A stretch of 64,000 nucleotides of DNA from Jejubacter calystegiae (GCF_005671395.1 NZ_CP040428.1:3286001-3350000); one strand, 5' to 3'; positions 9,333 through 17,873 are shown, counted from the stretch's first letter. Translations and numbers: made by a program. Notes: generated by a model not told the origin, from the sequence alone.

Positions 9333-9709
9333 ATGAAAGTAATGATATTCGTGTTAGCGCTTTGTCTGGCGCAATACGCTGTCGGCGCGACGACGAACCA
9401 TGCTGTTCTTTTTATTGACTCGGCAAGACCCGAGCAGGCCGCAATGATTGAAGCACTGAATAGCGCGTTTTTTTTAGCGCCAGCCTGCGCGCCGGGCTAA
9501 AGGTGACGGCGTATGACATTAATACCGATACGACCCATCGCGGTTTTTCCGGCGATGTCGACTATCGCAGAGATTTTGATGGAAAAGCGGTGGCGCAGAT
9601 GAGACCAGGAGCTTTGCCTTATCTGTTCTGTTTACGAGGTGGGCAACGGATTGTCCGGCAACTGACCATTGGTAGCCAGGAGGAAATAAAGTTATGTCTG
9701 GGCAGTTAA
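9333..9709 (+). pseudogene. Small secreted Tad-locus protein, frameshifted at a T8 run
   Basis: The ATG at 9333 opens a reading frame with a clear signal peptide (about 18 residues, cleavage near VGA), but it stops at 9498-9500. The sequence continues in another frame from the T8 run (9468-9475) to a stop at 9707-9709 with no gap. Nine T instead of eight would restore a single protein of about 125 residues, whose second half carries CLRGGQ and a C-terminal KLCLG. The gene lies between tadF and tadG, spaced 9 bases after tadF, and its end overlaps the tadG start. The family is unknown to me. It may be a real mutation, a phase-variable or slippage-rescued gene, or a sequencing error in a homopolymer. 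Confidence 0.7.
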
Positions 9710-10983
9710 TTCAAAAATATCTTTTACGCCTGGCGCGCAATCAGGATGGTGCTTTTGCAGTCTCTTTTGTGCTGGCATCGGCTTTTATTATGGCGATGTT
9801 ATCGCTGGCATTAGATGGTTCTCGCTATATCACTGAGCGAGCCAGACTCTCCGATTCCCTGGAGCAGGCTGCATTAGCACTGACGTCGGAAGATAACCCT
9901 GAAGGCGATCCACGTAACGATACGCTTGCCAGACACTATATTTCGGCTTATATGCGGCACAATACCGGCATTGCTCAGCCCGTTATTCGCAAGCTGCAGG
10001 GTGTTTCAGCCGAGAATGCGCGTTTATTCTATACGGAGTTTAGAGTGAGCGCCCGGGTGAATGAGAATTCGTGGCTGGCCAGCGATTTTTTCCCCAGCTT
10101 TGATCGTTCGGTAACTATTGGCAATAACGGTGCAGCAAGAAAGTTTCGTTCCTACATGGACGTTATGTTTGTTACCGATTTTTCGGGCTCAATGAAGGGG
10201 GCTTTTGATAATCACATAAAAATTGATGAGCTTAAACGAATTGTTCTGCAACTGGCCCAGGAACTTTATCATTACGAATTGCAGAATAAAGTGGGATTTG
10301 TTCCTTTCGCTTATGGAACCCGTGATGGAAATGCCTGCAACTTTCAGTTCGTCAGTAAGTCCGGAAAGCTCCCGGAGGACTATCTGGTACGACCGGGCGG
10401 TAGCGGTAGGCCGTATGAAGAATACCAGAGGATTGCTGATGCCATTGACTACACTGCGACAGTGGAGCGGATCCCTTATCCATCAACCGACTTTATCTTT
10501 CCATATTCACAGACGCCCAGCGATTCATTCTGTTTACGAGGAACAGTCTCCTTTAATTTACCGTTAAGCGGAGATATTGCCCAGGTAAATACGATTAATA
10601 CAATGACGCCTAACGGAGGAACGTTAGTGGCTTCAGGAATGTTATTGGGAACTCAATATCTGATGGCCGGGGATGCGCCAAGGAAAGTACTGGTGATCGT
10701 CTCTGATGGCCAGGACGATCCCACAGAGTCGAAGGGGGTAGCCAATATCAGTCAACGTTTGGTGGATTCCGGAATGTGCAACAAAATTCGCCGGGTACTG
10801 ACCACGAAAGAGAGCGTCGGCAAATTAGCATTTATTGCAATTGGCTATGAGCCCACAATGGATTGGGAGTCATGCGTAGGGAAAAATAACTTCTTTTTGC
10901 CCCAGGATGTACCTGCTTTACGTGATGCAATGCGCCGGGCGGTATTTGAAGAGGTCGGGCATAACACCCTGAAAGATGAATGA
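9694..10983 (+). CDS. tadG: Tad-associated protein TadG with von Willebrand factor A domain
   Basis: 429-residue protein. The N-terminal TadG/TadE-like segment has one membrane helix (about 17-40, motif GAFAVSFVLASAFIM), followed by a large extracytoplasmic region with a VWA domain. The MIDAS metal site is visible: DFSGSM at about 162-167, with a second conserved stretch VLVIVSDGQDD near 333-342. TadG is the last gene of most tad operons; its VWA domain is thought to bind pilus or surface partners. The start ATG (9694) has an AGGAGG ribosome site and overlaps the broken small gene upstream. Confidence 0.87.
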   Translation: MSGQLIQKYLLRLARNQDGAFAVSFVLASAFIMAMLSLALDGSRYITERARLSDSLEQAALALTSEDNPEGDPRNDTLARHYISAYMRHNTGIAQPVIRKLQGVSAENARLFYTEFRVSARVNENSWLASDFFPSFDRSVTIGNNGAARKFRSYMDVMFVTDFSGSMKGAFDNHIKIDELKRIVLQLAQELYHYELQNKVGFVPFAYGTRDGNACNFQFVSKSGKLPEDYLVRPGGSGRPYEEYQRIADAIDYTATVERIPYPSTDFIFPYSQTPSDSFCLRGTVSFNLPLSGDIAQVNTINTMTPNGGTLVASGMLLGTQYLMAGDAPRKVLVIVSDGQDDPTESKGVANISQRLVDSGMCNKIRRVLTTKESVGKLAFIAIGYEPTMDWESCVGKNNFFLPQDVPALRDAMRRAVFEEVGHNTLKDE

Positions 10984-11170
10984 TAATATTTTTAAAGGTT
11001 TACTAAGAATTAATGACTTAAGAATAATTAAGTTTCCTCCTATTATTTTTTTCGGCGCCACAGATAACGTCGTTAAATGATTTAGATGTTAATCACAGGT
11101 GCCTGTTACAGGACACGACTACTTAGTATCTGGAGTCGTAAATTTAATTTATCACAGGATTGATATTTTA
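10984..11170 (+). promoter_or_regulatory. Upstream region of the alpha-fimbrial operon
   Basis: AT-rich 187-base gap between tadG and the fimbrial major subunit. It contains two inverted repeats, 11095-11106 (5-bp arms, ACAGG/CCTGT) and 11115-11139 (ACGACT with AGTCGT, 13-base loop), that could be an operator or leader hairpin. A CACAGGA stretch lies 13 bases before the ATG and is the only candidate ribosome site. No promoter hexamers stand out clearly. The LuxR-type protein encoded at the end of the operon is the obvious candidate regulator (inference). Confidence 0.4.
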
Positions 11171-11719
11171 ATGAAGTTAAAATCTACTATTGCCACACTG
11201 GCTGGCCTGGTCATCTCTGCATCGGCTATGGCTGCAACGCCTTCCAGCTACGATACTAAATTCAACGTTAGTGCGAATGTGCCTACGGGAGTTTATATTT
11301 CAGATCCGGATGGCAACCCCGTAACTGAGGTTGATGTCGTGCTGACCGCACAACCGAGTGGTTTTATGGAAGCAGTCACCGATCAGCTTCGTCTGCGCAA
11401 CAACGATCCGACAGGAGTTAAAGTCTCTATGATTCTTGATGACTCCCTGGCTTCTACCGGTTCACCATTTGCGCTGTGGAGCAATGCAGGGGGCTCTCTT
11501 AAGTCGATGAAATATACTATTCAGGCCATGACCACAGCTGCTTCATCGGCGACTTTCACCAACTCCGGCGACAGCAGCGATTTTACTCTGAGCAATGTAC
11601 AATCAGGTTTTGCTGATGAACCGGTTCAGTTTAAATTCGTCTCTGTCGATAAATCGTTGGATATTGCGAAGGGTTATTACACTGGCGTTGTTTACGCGAA
11701 TGTAAATGCCGCACCGTAA
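11171..11719 (+). CDS. Major fimbrial subunit, CS1/CFA-I (alpha-fimbria) type
   Basis: 182-residue pilin with an N-terminal signal peptide (about 1-22, cleavage after AMA) and a mature domain resembling CS1-type pilins such as CooA and CblA: low Cys content, N-terminal donor-strand-like segment (TKFNVSANVPTGVYIS) and a C-terminal beta strand ending YYTGVVYANV. First and presumably most highly expressed gene of the operon; a strong hairpin follows its stop. ATG at 11171 chosen because it begins the signal peptide; the in-frame extension to 11099 has no ribosome site. Confidence 0.85.
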   Translation: MKLKSTIATLAGLVISASAMAATPSSYDTKFNVSANVPTGVYISDPDGNPVTEVDVVLTAQPSGFMEAVTDQLRLRNNDPTGVKVSMILDDSLASTGSPFALWSNAGGSLKSMKYTIQAMTTAASSATFTNSGDSSDFTLSNVQSGFADEPVQFKFVSVDKSLDIAKGYYTGVVYANVNAAP

Positions 11720-11736
11720 TCGATAATTCGCACTCT

Positions 11737-11761
11737 ATGGTCGGTGGTTTCCACCGGCCAT
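11737..11761 (+). terminator. Partial terminator/attenuating hairpin after major pilin
   Basis: 11-bp stem with one G-T pair (11737-11747 with 11751-11761) and a TTT loop, followed by TTT. Located between the major pilin and the second pilin gene. Such hairpins in fimbrial operons keep major subunit mRNA above usher and chaperone mRNA; that role here is inferred. Confidence 0.6.
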
Positions 11762-11779
11762 TTTGGATGGGCCTGACCT

Positions 11780-12292
11780 ATGTCTAATAAACTATTATTA
11801 TTTTGCGGCTCTCTTTTATTTTTCATGTCTTCCGCTAATGCCGGGGCTGGACGATCTTCGCAGTTGTCATTGGGTGTTGATGCATTGCTTGAAGCCAGGG
11901 TGGCTCTTTATTACAGGGGAGAGCGGGTGACGGATAAAAGCATTGATTTTCCGCTTCCTGTCAATGCTGCTAACGGTTTCTTTGAAGAACTGAGTGATTA
12001 CTTTTATGTCGTTGGGAATATTGAAAATGCGAAGGTGAAATTTGCTGATGAATTTATTCTTGATGATGAGGAGGCTCCGGGCAGGAATATCTCTATGGTA
12101 GGAGCGTTTGTATTCAATGAAATACGCTATGATGTGACATCAGACTTAACCGTTCCTGTTCTTCGTGATTTTCGGCAGGGTACTTCGACTAATGGTTTTA
12201 AGGTTCATATGAAATCACAACATCTGGCGCATAATTATCCTTCAGGGCGTTATGTTAATGTGTTTACTCTTATTTTGACGCCTGCCATGTGA
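11780..12292 (+). CDS. Second CS1-type fimbrial subunit
   Basis: 170-residue protein with signal peptide (about 1-21, cleavage after ANA) and a CS1-like pilin fold signature: N-terminal QLSLGVDALLEARVALY, no Cys in the mature part, and a C-terminal strand SGRYVNVFTLILTPAM resembling that of the major pilin. It is more acidic and more divergent than the first subunit, so it may be a minor, initiating or terminating subunit. It precedes the usher by 12 bases. Confidence 0.78.
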   Translation: MSNKLLLFCGSLLFFMSSANAGAGRSSQLSLGVDALLEARVALYYRGERVTDKSIDFPLPVNAANGFFEELSDYFYVVGNIENAKVKFADEFILDDEEAPGRNISMVGAFVFNEIRYDVTSDLTVPVLRDFRQGTSTNGFKVHMKSQHLAHNYPSGRYVNVFTLILTPAM

Positions 12293-12304
12293 TGGGGCCA
12301 GCGG

Positions 12305-14860
12305 ATGAAAAGGACATTTTCTACCAATACGATTATTATCGTAGGATGCGTTTCATTTTTTTCGCTTTCGATTCCTGTTGTGGGTTATGCGATCTCATTA
12401 CCTGCGGGTTTTGAAGATATTTATAATCAGAAGAATAGCGGCATTTTTGAAATTACCCAGCGTAATCACTCTTTGGGTTCGGTGACCGTGAAATACGATC
12501 GTGAGCAGGTTTGGCTATCGACGGTGGGGGCGTTGGTTGATCAACTCTATGATCCGGATATGCCTCGTCTGAGCATATCGCGTGATAAGCTTATGAGTGA
12601 ACTTTCGTTGCCGCTGAAGCGAGTATCTAAAGCCGGTTATGATGGTAACGCGATTAATGCACGAATTGATGAGTCGACAGCTGTTATCGAATTGATCTTC
12701 CCGGAAAGTTATTTTAGTACACAGGCATCAGCAACCGACAGTCCGTTGATTGTCTATAAGAGTCATCCTGGCTATGTCCATAGCCACAATCTGAGTTATC
12801 TTTCAGATAATTTTAACGACAGTTTCGCTTTTACCTCAGTCGATACTCTGGGGTTGACGGGAAACAGCTATATCAATGGTGTGTGGAACTATACTGATGG
12901 CTATAATTTTACCCTGGATGAACTCGCGTTAAATATTGAGCAGCAAAAAATTCATTATAAGTTAGGGCGGCAGAGAATGAGCGATAGCTTGTTAAATTCC
13001 ACGCCTTCGGTGAGTTACAGCTTCTTTTCTCCTGTCAGTATTGATGGCGTTTCCCTTGGCTATTCGCCTGAACACTATGTTTATCGAAACAGCGGCGCCG
13101 CTTCTCCGGTGACCGTTTACTTTCCGGATAGCGGTACAGTTGAGGTTTATCGCAGTGGTCGTCTGATTGATATGCAGCAGTTTCCTGCTGGTATGCATCA
13201 CCTGGATACCGAGACCTGGCCTGCCGGCGGATATACGATCGAATTGATCGTTAAATTGGCTAACGGAACCCAGCAGCGTAAAAGTCAACCGTTTTACAAG
13301 CGTACCGGGACATTCCGTTCGGGGGATATCGAGTATTTAATTCAACTTGGCCGTTACGATGAGCGGCAAGGACAGTTCAGATCGTCTCGCTATAGTGATG
13401 ATTCCTCCCGGGTGGACGGCAACATGATGGGCAGTGCGCTGCTGGGTTATACCACGCAGTCGGCGACCTCTGTAGGCAGCGGGCTTCTGGTCGACGATAG
13501 CCACTACTATTTCAGCGGCAGTCTTGATATGCCGGTTGATACCTGGATTGCTGAACGTTTTTATAGTGATGGTTTGCTGGGCGAGCATGGAAGCTATGCA
13601 TGGATGGCGGGAATCAATAAAAATTTTGGCCACTATGGATTCGATCTGAATTATAGAACTAACCGCTATAAGGGCCCCGAGACGTTTTATCATCGCGTCG
13701 GCATTGTCTCTGCCTATGACTATGATACCTGGCAGATGAACGCCAGTACGCTGCTCCCCTGGGGGATTGGGCTTTCTGTAAGCTATGGCCTGGAGACGCT
13801 TTATCATTCCTGGGGCCGCCAGAATAGATCCCGCTATGAAAACTGGGATGTGAATTTGAGTAAAGACTTTTTGTTGAGCGAGCTGGTTAACCTCAGGATG
13901 GATTTAGGGTATCACCAGGGGAATAATGATTATCGTTATGATAATGCCAGCGTCAGCAGCCAGAGTTTTACCCGGGATCGCCGTGTTTATGCTCAGTTAA
14001 CTCTTAGCGCCCGGGAGCGCAGCTATAATCACTATCAGTCGTTTTTTCTACGTTCGCGGATGACGGATTCCGATAGTGAAGGTGATTCATTCTCCGGCGA
14101 TTATAATCTTGATATCTATAACCCGGAATTCGATCGCTCCGGTAAATATTCCATGAGGGCTGGAATAACCAAAAACAATAACGGGCAAAAGATCGCCACT
14201 GCGGGAATGACTGTCGATAACAATTTGGGTTATACCTCGGCCAGTATCAGCAAAGACTTTGGTCATAATGGCTATACCCAGAAGTATCTGGCTCAACGTA
14301 GCGGGTTTGCGATTGGCGATGGTCAGGCGAGCTTCGGCAAGCTTGATACCGTCAGCGCATTGATTGTCGACGCCACTGACTTACCGCAGGGGCAATACTT
14401 TGAAGTTCGTAATAAGACCGGCACTCCGACGGTGGTTGAAGGCGGTAGTAAAACGACATTGAGTCTGCAACCCCACCAGAAAATTTCGCCAGTTGTGGAT
14501 CAGGTATATACCGGAGATCAGCAGGAGTTTTATACCTTCAAGACCCGAACGACTTCTACCTGGATTATGCCGGGCCAGGTCTACACCGTGAAGGTTGAAG
14601 GGAAAAAGAATCAGACTGTTACCGGTCGTATCTATTTTGACGGACGACCTCTTGGCAGCGCCAGGGTGGTTGGTGGGAATACGGTTACTGATGAAGAAGG
14701 ATTGTTCGTTGGTGATTTTTCCCTTGCTGTTAATGACAAAATTTCTGAACTGTCGGTTATTCATGACGGGGTGAACTATGTCTGTCCGCTACAAGAAGAA
14801 AATATTAAGTTGACGCATGGCGTCATGCAGATTCGTGAGGTTAATTGTGAAATTAAATAA
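12305..14860 (+). CDS. Outer-membrane usher of alpha-type fimbriae (CooC/CblC-like)
   Basis: 851-residue usher with signal peptide (about 1-29), N-terminal periplasmic domain, a long beta-barrel region rich in alternating aromatic and polar residues (about 140-690), a plug domain within it, and a C-terminal domain (about 690-851) with GQVYTVKVEGKKN and a terminal Cys-containing segment (VCPLQEE, REVNCEIK). Length and layout fit ushers of the CS1/CFA-I/Cbl class rather than the classical FimD class. Its end overlaps the chaperone start by 14 bases. Confidence 0.87.
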   Translation: MKRTFSTNTIIIVGCVSFFSLSIPVVGYAISLPAGFEDIYNQKNSGIFEITQRNHSLGSVTVKYDREQVWLSTVGALVDQLYDPDMPRLSISRDKLMSELSLPLKRVSKAGYDGNAINARIDESTAVIELIFPESYFSTQASATDSPLIVYKSHPGYVHSHNLSYLSDNFNDSFAFTSVDTLGLTGNSYINGVWNYTDGYNFTLDELALNIEQQKIHYKLGRQRMSDSLLNSTPSVSYSFFSPVSIDGVSLGYSPEHYVYRNSGAASPVTVYFPDSGTVEVYRSGRLIDMQQFPAGMHHLDTETWPAGGYTIELIVKLANGTQQRKSQPFYKRTGTFRSGDIEYLIQLGRYDERQGQFRSSRYSDDSSRVDGNMMGSALLGYTTQSATSVGSGLLVDDSHYYFSGSLDMPVDTWIAERFYSDGLLGEHGSYAWMAGINKNFGHYGFDLNYRTNRYKGPETFYHRVGIVSAYDYDTWQMNASTLLPWGIGLSVSYGLETLYHSWGRQNRSRYENWDVNLSKDFLLSELVNLRMDLGYHQGNNDYRYDNASVSSQSFTRDRRVYAQLTLSARERSYNHYQSFFLRSRMTDSDSEGDSFSGDYNLDIYNPEFDRSGKYSMRAGITKNNNGQKIATAGMTVDNNLGYTSASISKDFGHNGYTQKYLAQRSGFAIGDGQASFGKLDTVSALIVDATDLPQGQYFEVRNKTGTPTVVEGGSKTTLSLQPHQKISPVVDQVYTGDQQEFYTFKTRTTSTWIMPGQVYTVKVEGKKNQTVTGRIYFDGRPLGSARVVGGNTVTDEEGLFVGDFSLAVNDKISELSVIHDGVNYVCPLQEENIKLTHGVMQIREVNCEIK

Positions 14861-15566
14861 AAAAGCACTGGCTATTGGGGCTGTGTTATTCGGAACAGGG
14901 TTGCTGCCAGTGATATCGCAGGCGATTGAGGTATTTCCCATAGTTAAAGAAATTGCACAGAGTAAGCCTCGCGATAACTTTATTACTGTGCGTTCCATGT
15001 TTACGGCCAAACCCGAACTTGCGGAAAATAAATCTGAAAAAGAACAATATGAATTTGTCACACTGGAATTGTTTTCTATTACTAATCCCGGGGCCGGGAA
15101 TGAGATTCTGGAGAAAGAGCTGGGTAAGGATTCACCCTATCTGGTTTATTCGCCCAGCAGGATCATTATTCCTTATGGCGAACAGCGAAAAATTCGTATT
15201 ATGCCGATGAAGCCGGTAGAACAAGAGAAGCTTTTTCGTTTACGGGTGCGTCCGAGCTACCCCGAGGATTCCCTGGAGCTCGGGAAGGTCCGTTTTGCCA
15301 TCGGTTACGATGTCTTAATTCGCTATCTTCCAGAGGGGCCGCATCGCCAGGGCATAAGCATTCAATGTAGCGGGACTCAGTGGACGATTAGTGCGACGGG
15401 TAATGTGCGCAGTGAAATGCGCAAACTGGTGATCGACGGTCGTCAGGATCAGGACATTTTTAATGTTTATCCGGGCTATCCCCGCACGCTGAAAGTCAAC
15501 AAAACCCTGGCGTTCGAGATGGATAACGGGCTTTACAGCTACGACAACTGCAGTCGTAAGGAGTAA
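14847..15566 (+). CDS. Periplasmic fimbrial chaperone, alpha-fimbria type
   Basis: 239-residue chaperone with signal peptide (about 1-26, cleavage after SQA) followed by an Ig-like domain. The edge-strand segment SPSRIIIPYGEQRKIRIMPM (around residues 107-126) resembles the G1/F1 region of pilus chaperones, with a basic residue ahead. The GTG at 14847, preceded by GAGG, gives the compact signal peptide; an in-frame start at 14817 would add ten residues. Overlaps usher and is followed by the tip-subunit candidate after 3 bases. Confidence 0.82.
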   Translation: MKLNKKALAIGAVLFGTGLLPVISQAIEVFPIVKEIAQSKPRDNFITVRSMFTAKPELAENKSEKEQYEFVTLELFSITNPGAGNEILEKELGKDSPYLVYSPSRIIIPYGEQRKIRIMPMKPVEQEKLFRLRVRPSYPEDSLELGKVRFAIGYDVLIRYLPEGPHRQGISIQCSGTQWTISATGNVRSEMRKLVIDGRQDQDIFNVYPGYPRTLKVNKTLAFEMDNGLYSYDNCSRKE

Positions 15567-15569
15567 CGG

Positions 15570-16487
15570 ATGAGGCCGCTACTGTGTGGTGTGGTTTTAC
15601 TGTCATATTCCGCATTCTCCGGGGCTGCCGATCTGGTATTCCGTGTTCAGCCCGGCCAGACGGTTCAGATCATTCAGGAGGGAGGAAATGCACAGTGGGG
15701 GTCTGGTGTACTCGCGCGTCGCGCAGAGGCCGGCACCCGTCTGATGGTTAGGCTACAGGCTGCGGGTAAAGGGGAATGCCGTAATGGAATATTGGGGGGG
15801 AGCAGCGAGCTGGAGGCGATTAAGATCCCAATGGTCGCTGTCAGTACTGGCGATCGGCGGGGGAAAACGCTGGTTTGCGGCGATACATTGGAAAGTGCCA
15901 GTGGGTTCCTGGGAGTTAAAGTTCGGGAACACGCTGCCCGTGTGACACCTGAACAAATACCCTCAGTTTCTTCAGCGTTGCTGAATCAGCGAATATTATT
16001 AGGCAACCTGAGCTTTTACTCAGAGGATAAGCTGCTTGGCGTTGATTCGCTGTATGTCGATCTGTCGTCGATATTGTCTGACCAGCCAACGCTAATGGCC
16101 TCTTTTACGCGGCGTACGGCTTTAGTCTTAGGAGACGTCGGACCCTTTAATGACGCCAGTACGGAGACGCAGTTGACGGTCGCGAAAACTCAGCGGGCGA
16201 CGATGGAGGCCCTGGCATATACCCTGCAGTTCGAATCTTCACATAAGCATAGCGATCGGTTCTTACTTAAATCCTCGCTGGAAGATAAATATGTTCCCTA
16301 TCAGGTCGCCATTGCGGGCAGGGCGATAGGTCCGGCGGATATTTATCGCGGCGTGATTCCATCAGGGCTCCTGGCCACGGATGTCCTGACGATAAAAGTC
16401 TCTGTGGCAGGTAAGGACACGCATGGCATCATCGCCGGATCGCGTTTGTCCGACACGTTAACGGCTGTGGTTACGCCTGAGTTATAA
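15570..16487 (+). CDS. Putative tip/minor subunit of the alpha-fimbria
   Basis: 305-residue secreted protein (signal peptide about 1-19, cleavage after SGA). It is larger than the other subunits and contains two Cys (KGECRNG and TLVCGDT), like the two-domain tip adhesins of this class (CooD/CfaE are slightly longer). The C-terminal segment, SRLSDTLTAVVTPEL, looks like a pilin-type final beta strand. Position after chaperone agrees with a tip or assembly-initiating subunit, but I see no clear motif that proves adhesin function. Confidence 0.68.
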   Translation: MRPLLCGVVLLSYSAFSGAADLVFRVQPGQTVQIIQEGGNAQWGSGVLARRAEAGTRLMVRLQAAGKGECRNGILGGSSELEAIKIPMVAVSTGDRRGKTLVCGDTLESASGFLGVKVREHAARVTPEQIPSVSSALLNQRILLGNLSFYSEDKLLGVDSLYVDLSSILSDQPTLMASFTRRTALVLGDVGPFNDASTETQLTVAKTQRATMEALAYTLQFESSHKHSDRFLLKSSLEDKYVPYQVAIAGRAIGPADIYRGVIPSGLLATDVLTIKVSVAGKDTHGIIAGSRLSDTLTAVVTPEL

Positions 16488-16502
16488 ATAGGGAACGATT
16501 CT

Positions 16503-17003
16503 ATGATGAATAAATTCTTAGCGGCTCTGCTTTGCGTCAGTAGTAGCGCCTGGTGTGCCGTAACGGTAAAAACGAATATTGATGTCGAGGCAAAGGTCGA
16601 AACCAGCGTCAGAGTTTATGTTGGTAACAAGGATGTGACTAATGGCAGCATTATGCTACAACTTTCCGAGGTCGGCGGTTATATGGAAGGCACTACGCCA
16701 GCTTTTATTTTTATTGGTAATGCCAGTTCGGTTAAGTTATCTCTTGAGCCGCCGGCGAATAAATCGCTGCTCTCAGAGAATGGCGACCTTATGAAGCTGA
16801 ATACCCTCTGGCAGCGCACCGATGGGGGAACGGCTGTTACCAATTTTGATCTCAATAATCAAAAAGTTTATCCCGACATCGGTCAGGTCGATGATTTGAA
16901 TTATGGACCAAAGATTTCCTTTAAATCAGAAAAAACGGTCGAAAGCTATCCGCTCGGAACATATAAAGGAACTTATATATTAAAAGTTTCGCCTGCTACC
17001 TGA
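16503..17003 (+). CDS. Third CS1-type fimbrial subunit
   Basis: 166-residue protein with signal peptide (about 1-18) and CS1-like pilin features: KTNIDVEAKVETSVRVYVG near the N-terminus of the mature part and a final strand LGTYKGTYILKVSPAT. It is related in layout to the subunits at 11171 and 11780, but clearly divergent. ATG-ATG at 16503 gives two adjacent starts. It is the last structural gene before the regulator. Confidence 0.77.
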   Translation: MMNKFLAALLCVSSSAWCAVTVKTNIDVEAKVETSVRVYVGNKDVTNGSIMLQLSEVGGYMEGTTPAFIFIGNASSVKLSLEPPANKSLLSENGDLMKLNTLWQRTDGGTAVTNFDLNNQKVYPDIGQVDDLNYGPKISFKSEKTVESYPLGTYKGTYILKVSPAT

Positions 17004-17054
17004 TCGTTTTTTATGACAGGTTTCGCGGTGGTAAATTCGTTAGAGGGATATTAT

Positions 17055-17675
17055 ATGCAGAAAGTTATATCGGTTATTATCTATGAGCCTTGCGAGATTA
17101 TTCGTTTTAGCCTTGATGCATATTTAAAGATATATTTTAAATCAGTCTCTGTGATCTGCTGTCCCAAAACAGAAGCAGAGCTCTATGCGGCAATTCTGTG
17201 CGTGGATTTTGATGTTGTTATTGCCGATTTGTGCAATCCGGCACGGCTATTTATGCCGAATATCAGTTTCATTGAAACCTATTATCAGCATCATCGGGAT
17301 AAACCGTTAATTGTCTGGGGAGGATTACCGATATGGCTACGCTGTTATCCCCACGAGCTCATGAATTTGTCGTTTTTTGTCGCGAAAGATAGTTCATTAG
17401 ATCAATTGAACCGACTATTTAGCCGGGCTTTCCATCGGGAATCGCCTCGCTCTTGCGGATTTTCAGCTATTCCTTCAAATCGGCTGTTGACTCAGAAAGA
17501 GCTGATGGTGATTAGCCGACTGGCTCAGGGGATATCGGTTAAGGAGGTTTCTTCGGTCTTCTCCATCAGTGAAAAGTCGGTGAGCGTGCATAAAATTAAT
17601 GCAATGCGAAAGCTGGGCATTAAGTCGCTGGGCTCTCTTATTATCAATGGCCTGGGTGGCATGAAATTGAGTTAG
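17055..17675 (+). CDS. LuxR/FixJ-family transcriptional regulator of the fimbrial operon
   Basis: 206-residue two-domain protein. The N-terminal half resembles a response-regulator receiver domain with the central VVIADLCNP strand and its Asp, but the acidic pair near the N-terminus is missing, so phosphorylation is doubtful. The C-terminal half is a clear LuxR-type helix-turn-helix: LTQKELMVISRLAQGISVKE and SEKSVSVHKINAMRKLGI (about residues 143-190). It is similar in plan to FimZ, EcpR and RcsB-like regulators. ATG at 17055 is chosen for its AGAGGGA ribosome site; the frame extends upstream to 17013. Location suggests control of the fimbrial genes (inference). Confidence 0.85.
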   Translation: MQKVISVIIYEPCEIIRFSLDAYLKIYFKSVSVICCPKTEAELYAAILCVDFDVVIADLCNPARLFMPNISFIETYYQHHRDKPLIVWGGLPIWLRCYPHELMNLSFFVAKDSSLDQLNRLFSRAFHRESPRSCGFSAIPSNRLLTQKELMVISRLAQGISVKEVSSVFSISEKSVSVHKINAMRKLGIKSLGSLIINGLGGMKLS

Positions 17676-17691
17676 CATCAGCACCACATAT

Positions 17692-17752
17692 ACGAAAAAG
17701 CCCGGGGGTTAACCCGGGCTCTCTCTTTAAATATGGCGGTGAGGGAGGGATT
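17692..17752 (-). repeat. Duplicate of tRNA-Ser 3' end plus terminator (copy 1)
   Basis: 61 bases nearly identical to 17871-17932 (one G fewer). On the minus strand it holds the last 19 bases of the tRNA-Ser gene including CCA, then the Rho-independent terminator stem (gcccggg/cccgggc with an A run at 17695-17699). The tRNA body upstream is absent. Typical of an attachment-site remnant or of a collapsed tandem tRNA array. The hairpin may also end transcription from the regulator gene at 17675. Confidence 0.85.
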
Positions 17753-17870
17753 GACTCGCGGCGCTCGCCCTTCGGGCAGTCTCCTCGCAGGCTCGTCGCC
17801 TGTCCAACGGGCTTTTGCCCGTTGTCGAACCCTGTCGAGGGTTCTCACCCTCCCAGGTTATGCGACATAA
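17753..17870. other. Multi-hairpin segment between the two tRNA 3'-end copies
   Basis: 118 bases with successive short inverted repeats: 17767-17777 (GCCC/GGGC), 17805-17824 (8-bp stem, TTTT loop) and 17827-17844 (7-bp stem, GTCG loop, with GAACCC resembling a tRNA T-loop arm). No coding potential. From memory this segment resembles sequences seen next to tRNA genes in other enterobacteria, but I cannot verify that here. Confidence 0.5.
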
Positions 17871-17873
17871 ACG

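Noticed and set aside
11016-11033. Terminator after tadG
   Set aside because: Only a 6-bp AT stem (ACTTAA/TTAAGT) followed by a mixed run; too weak to claim.
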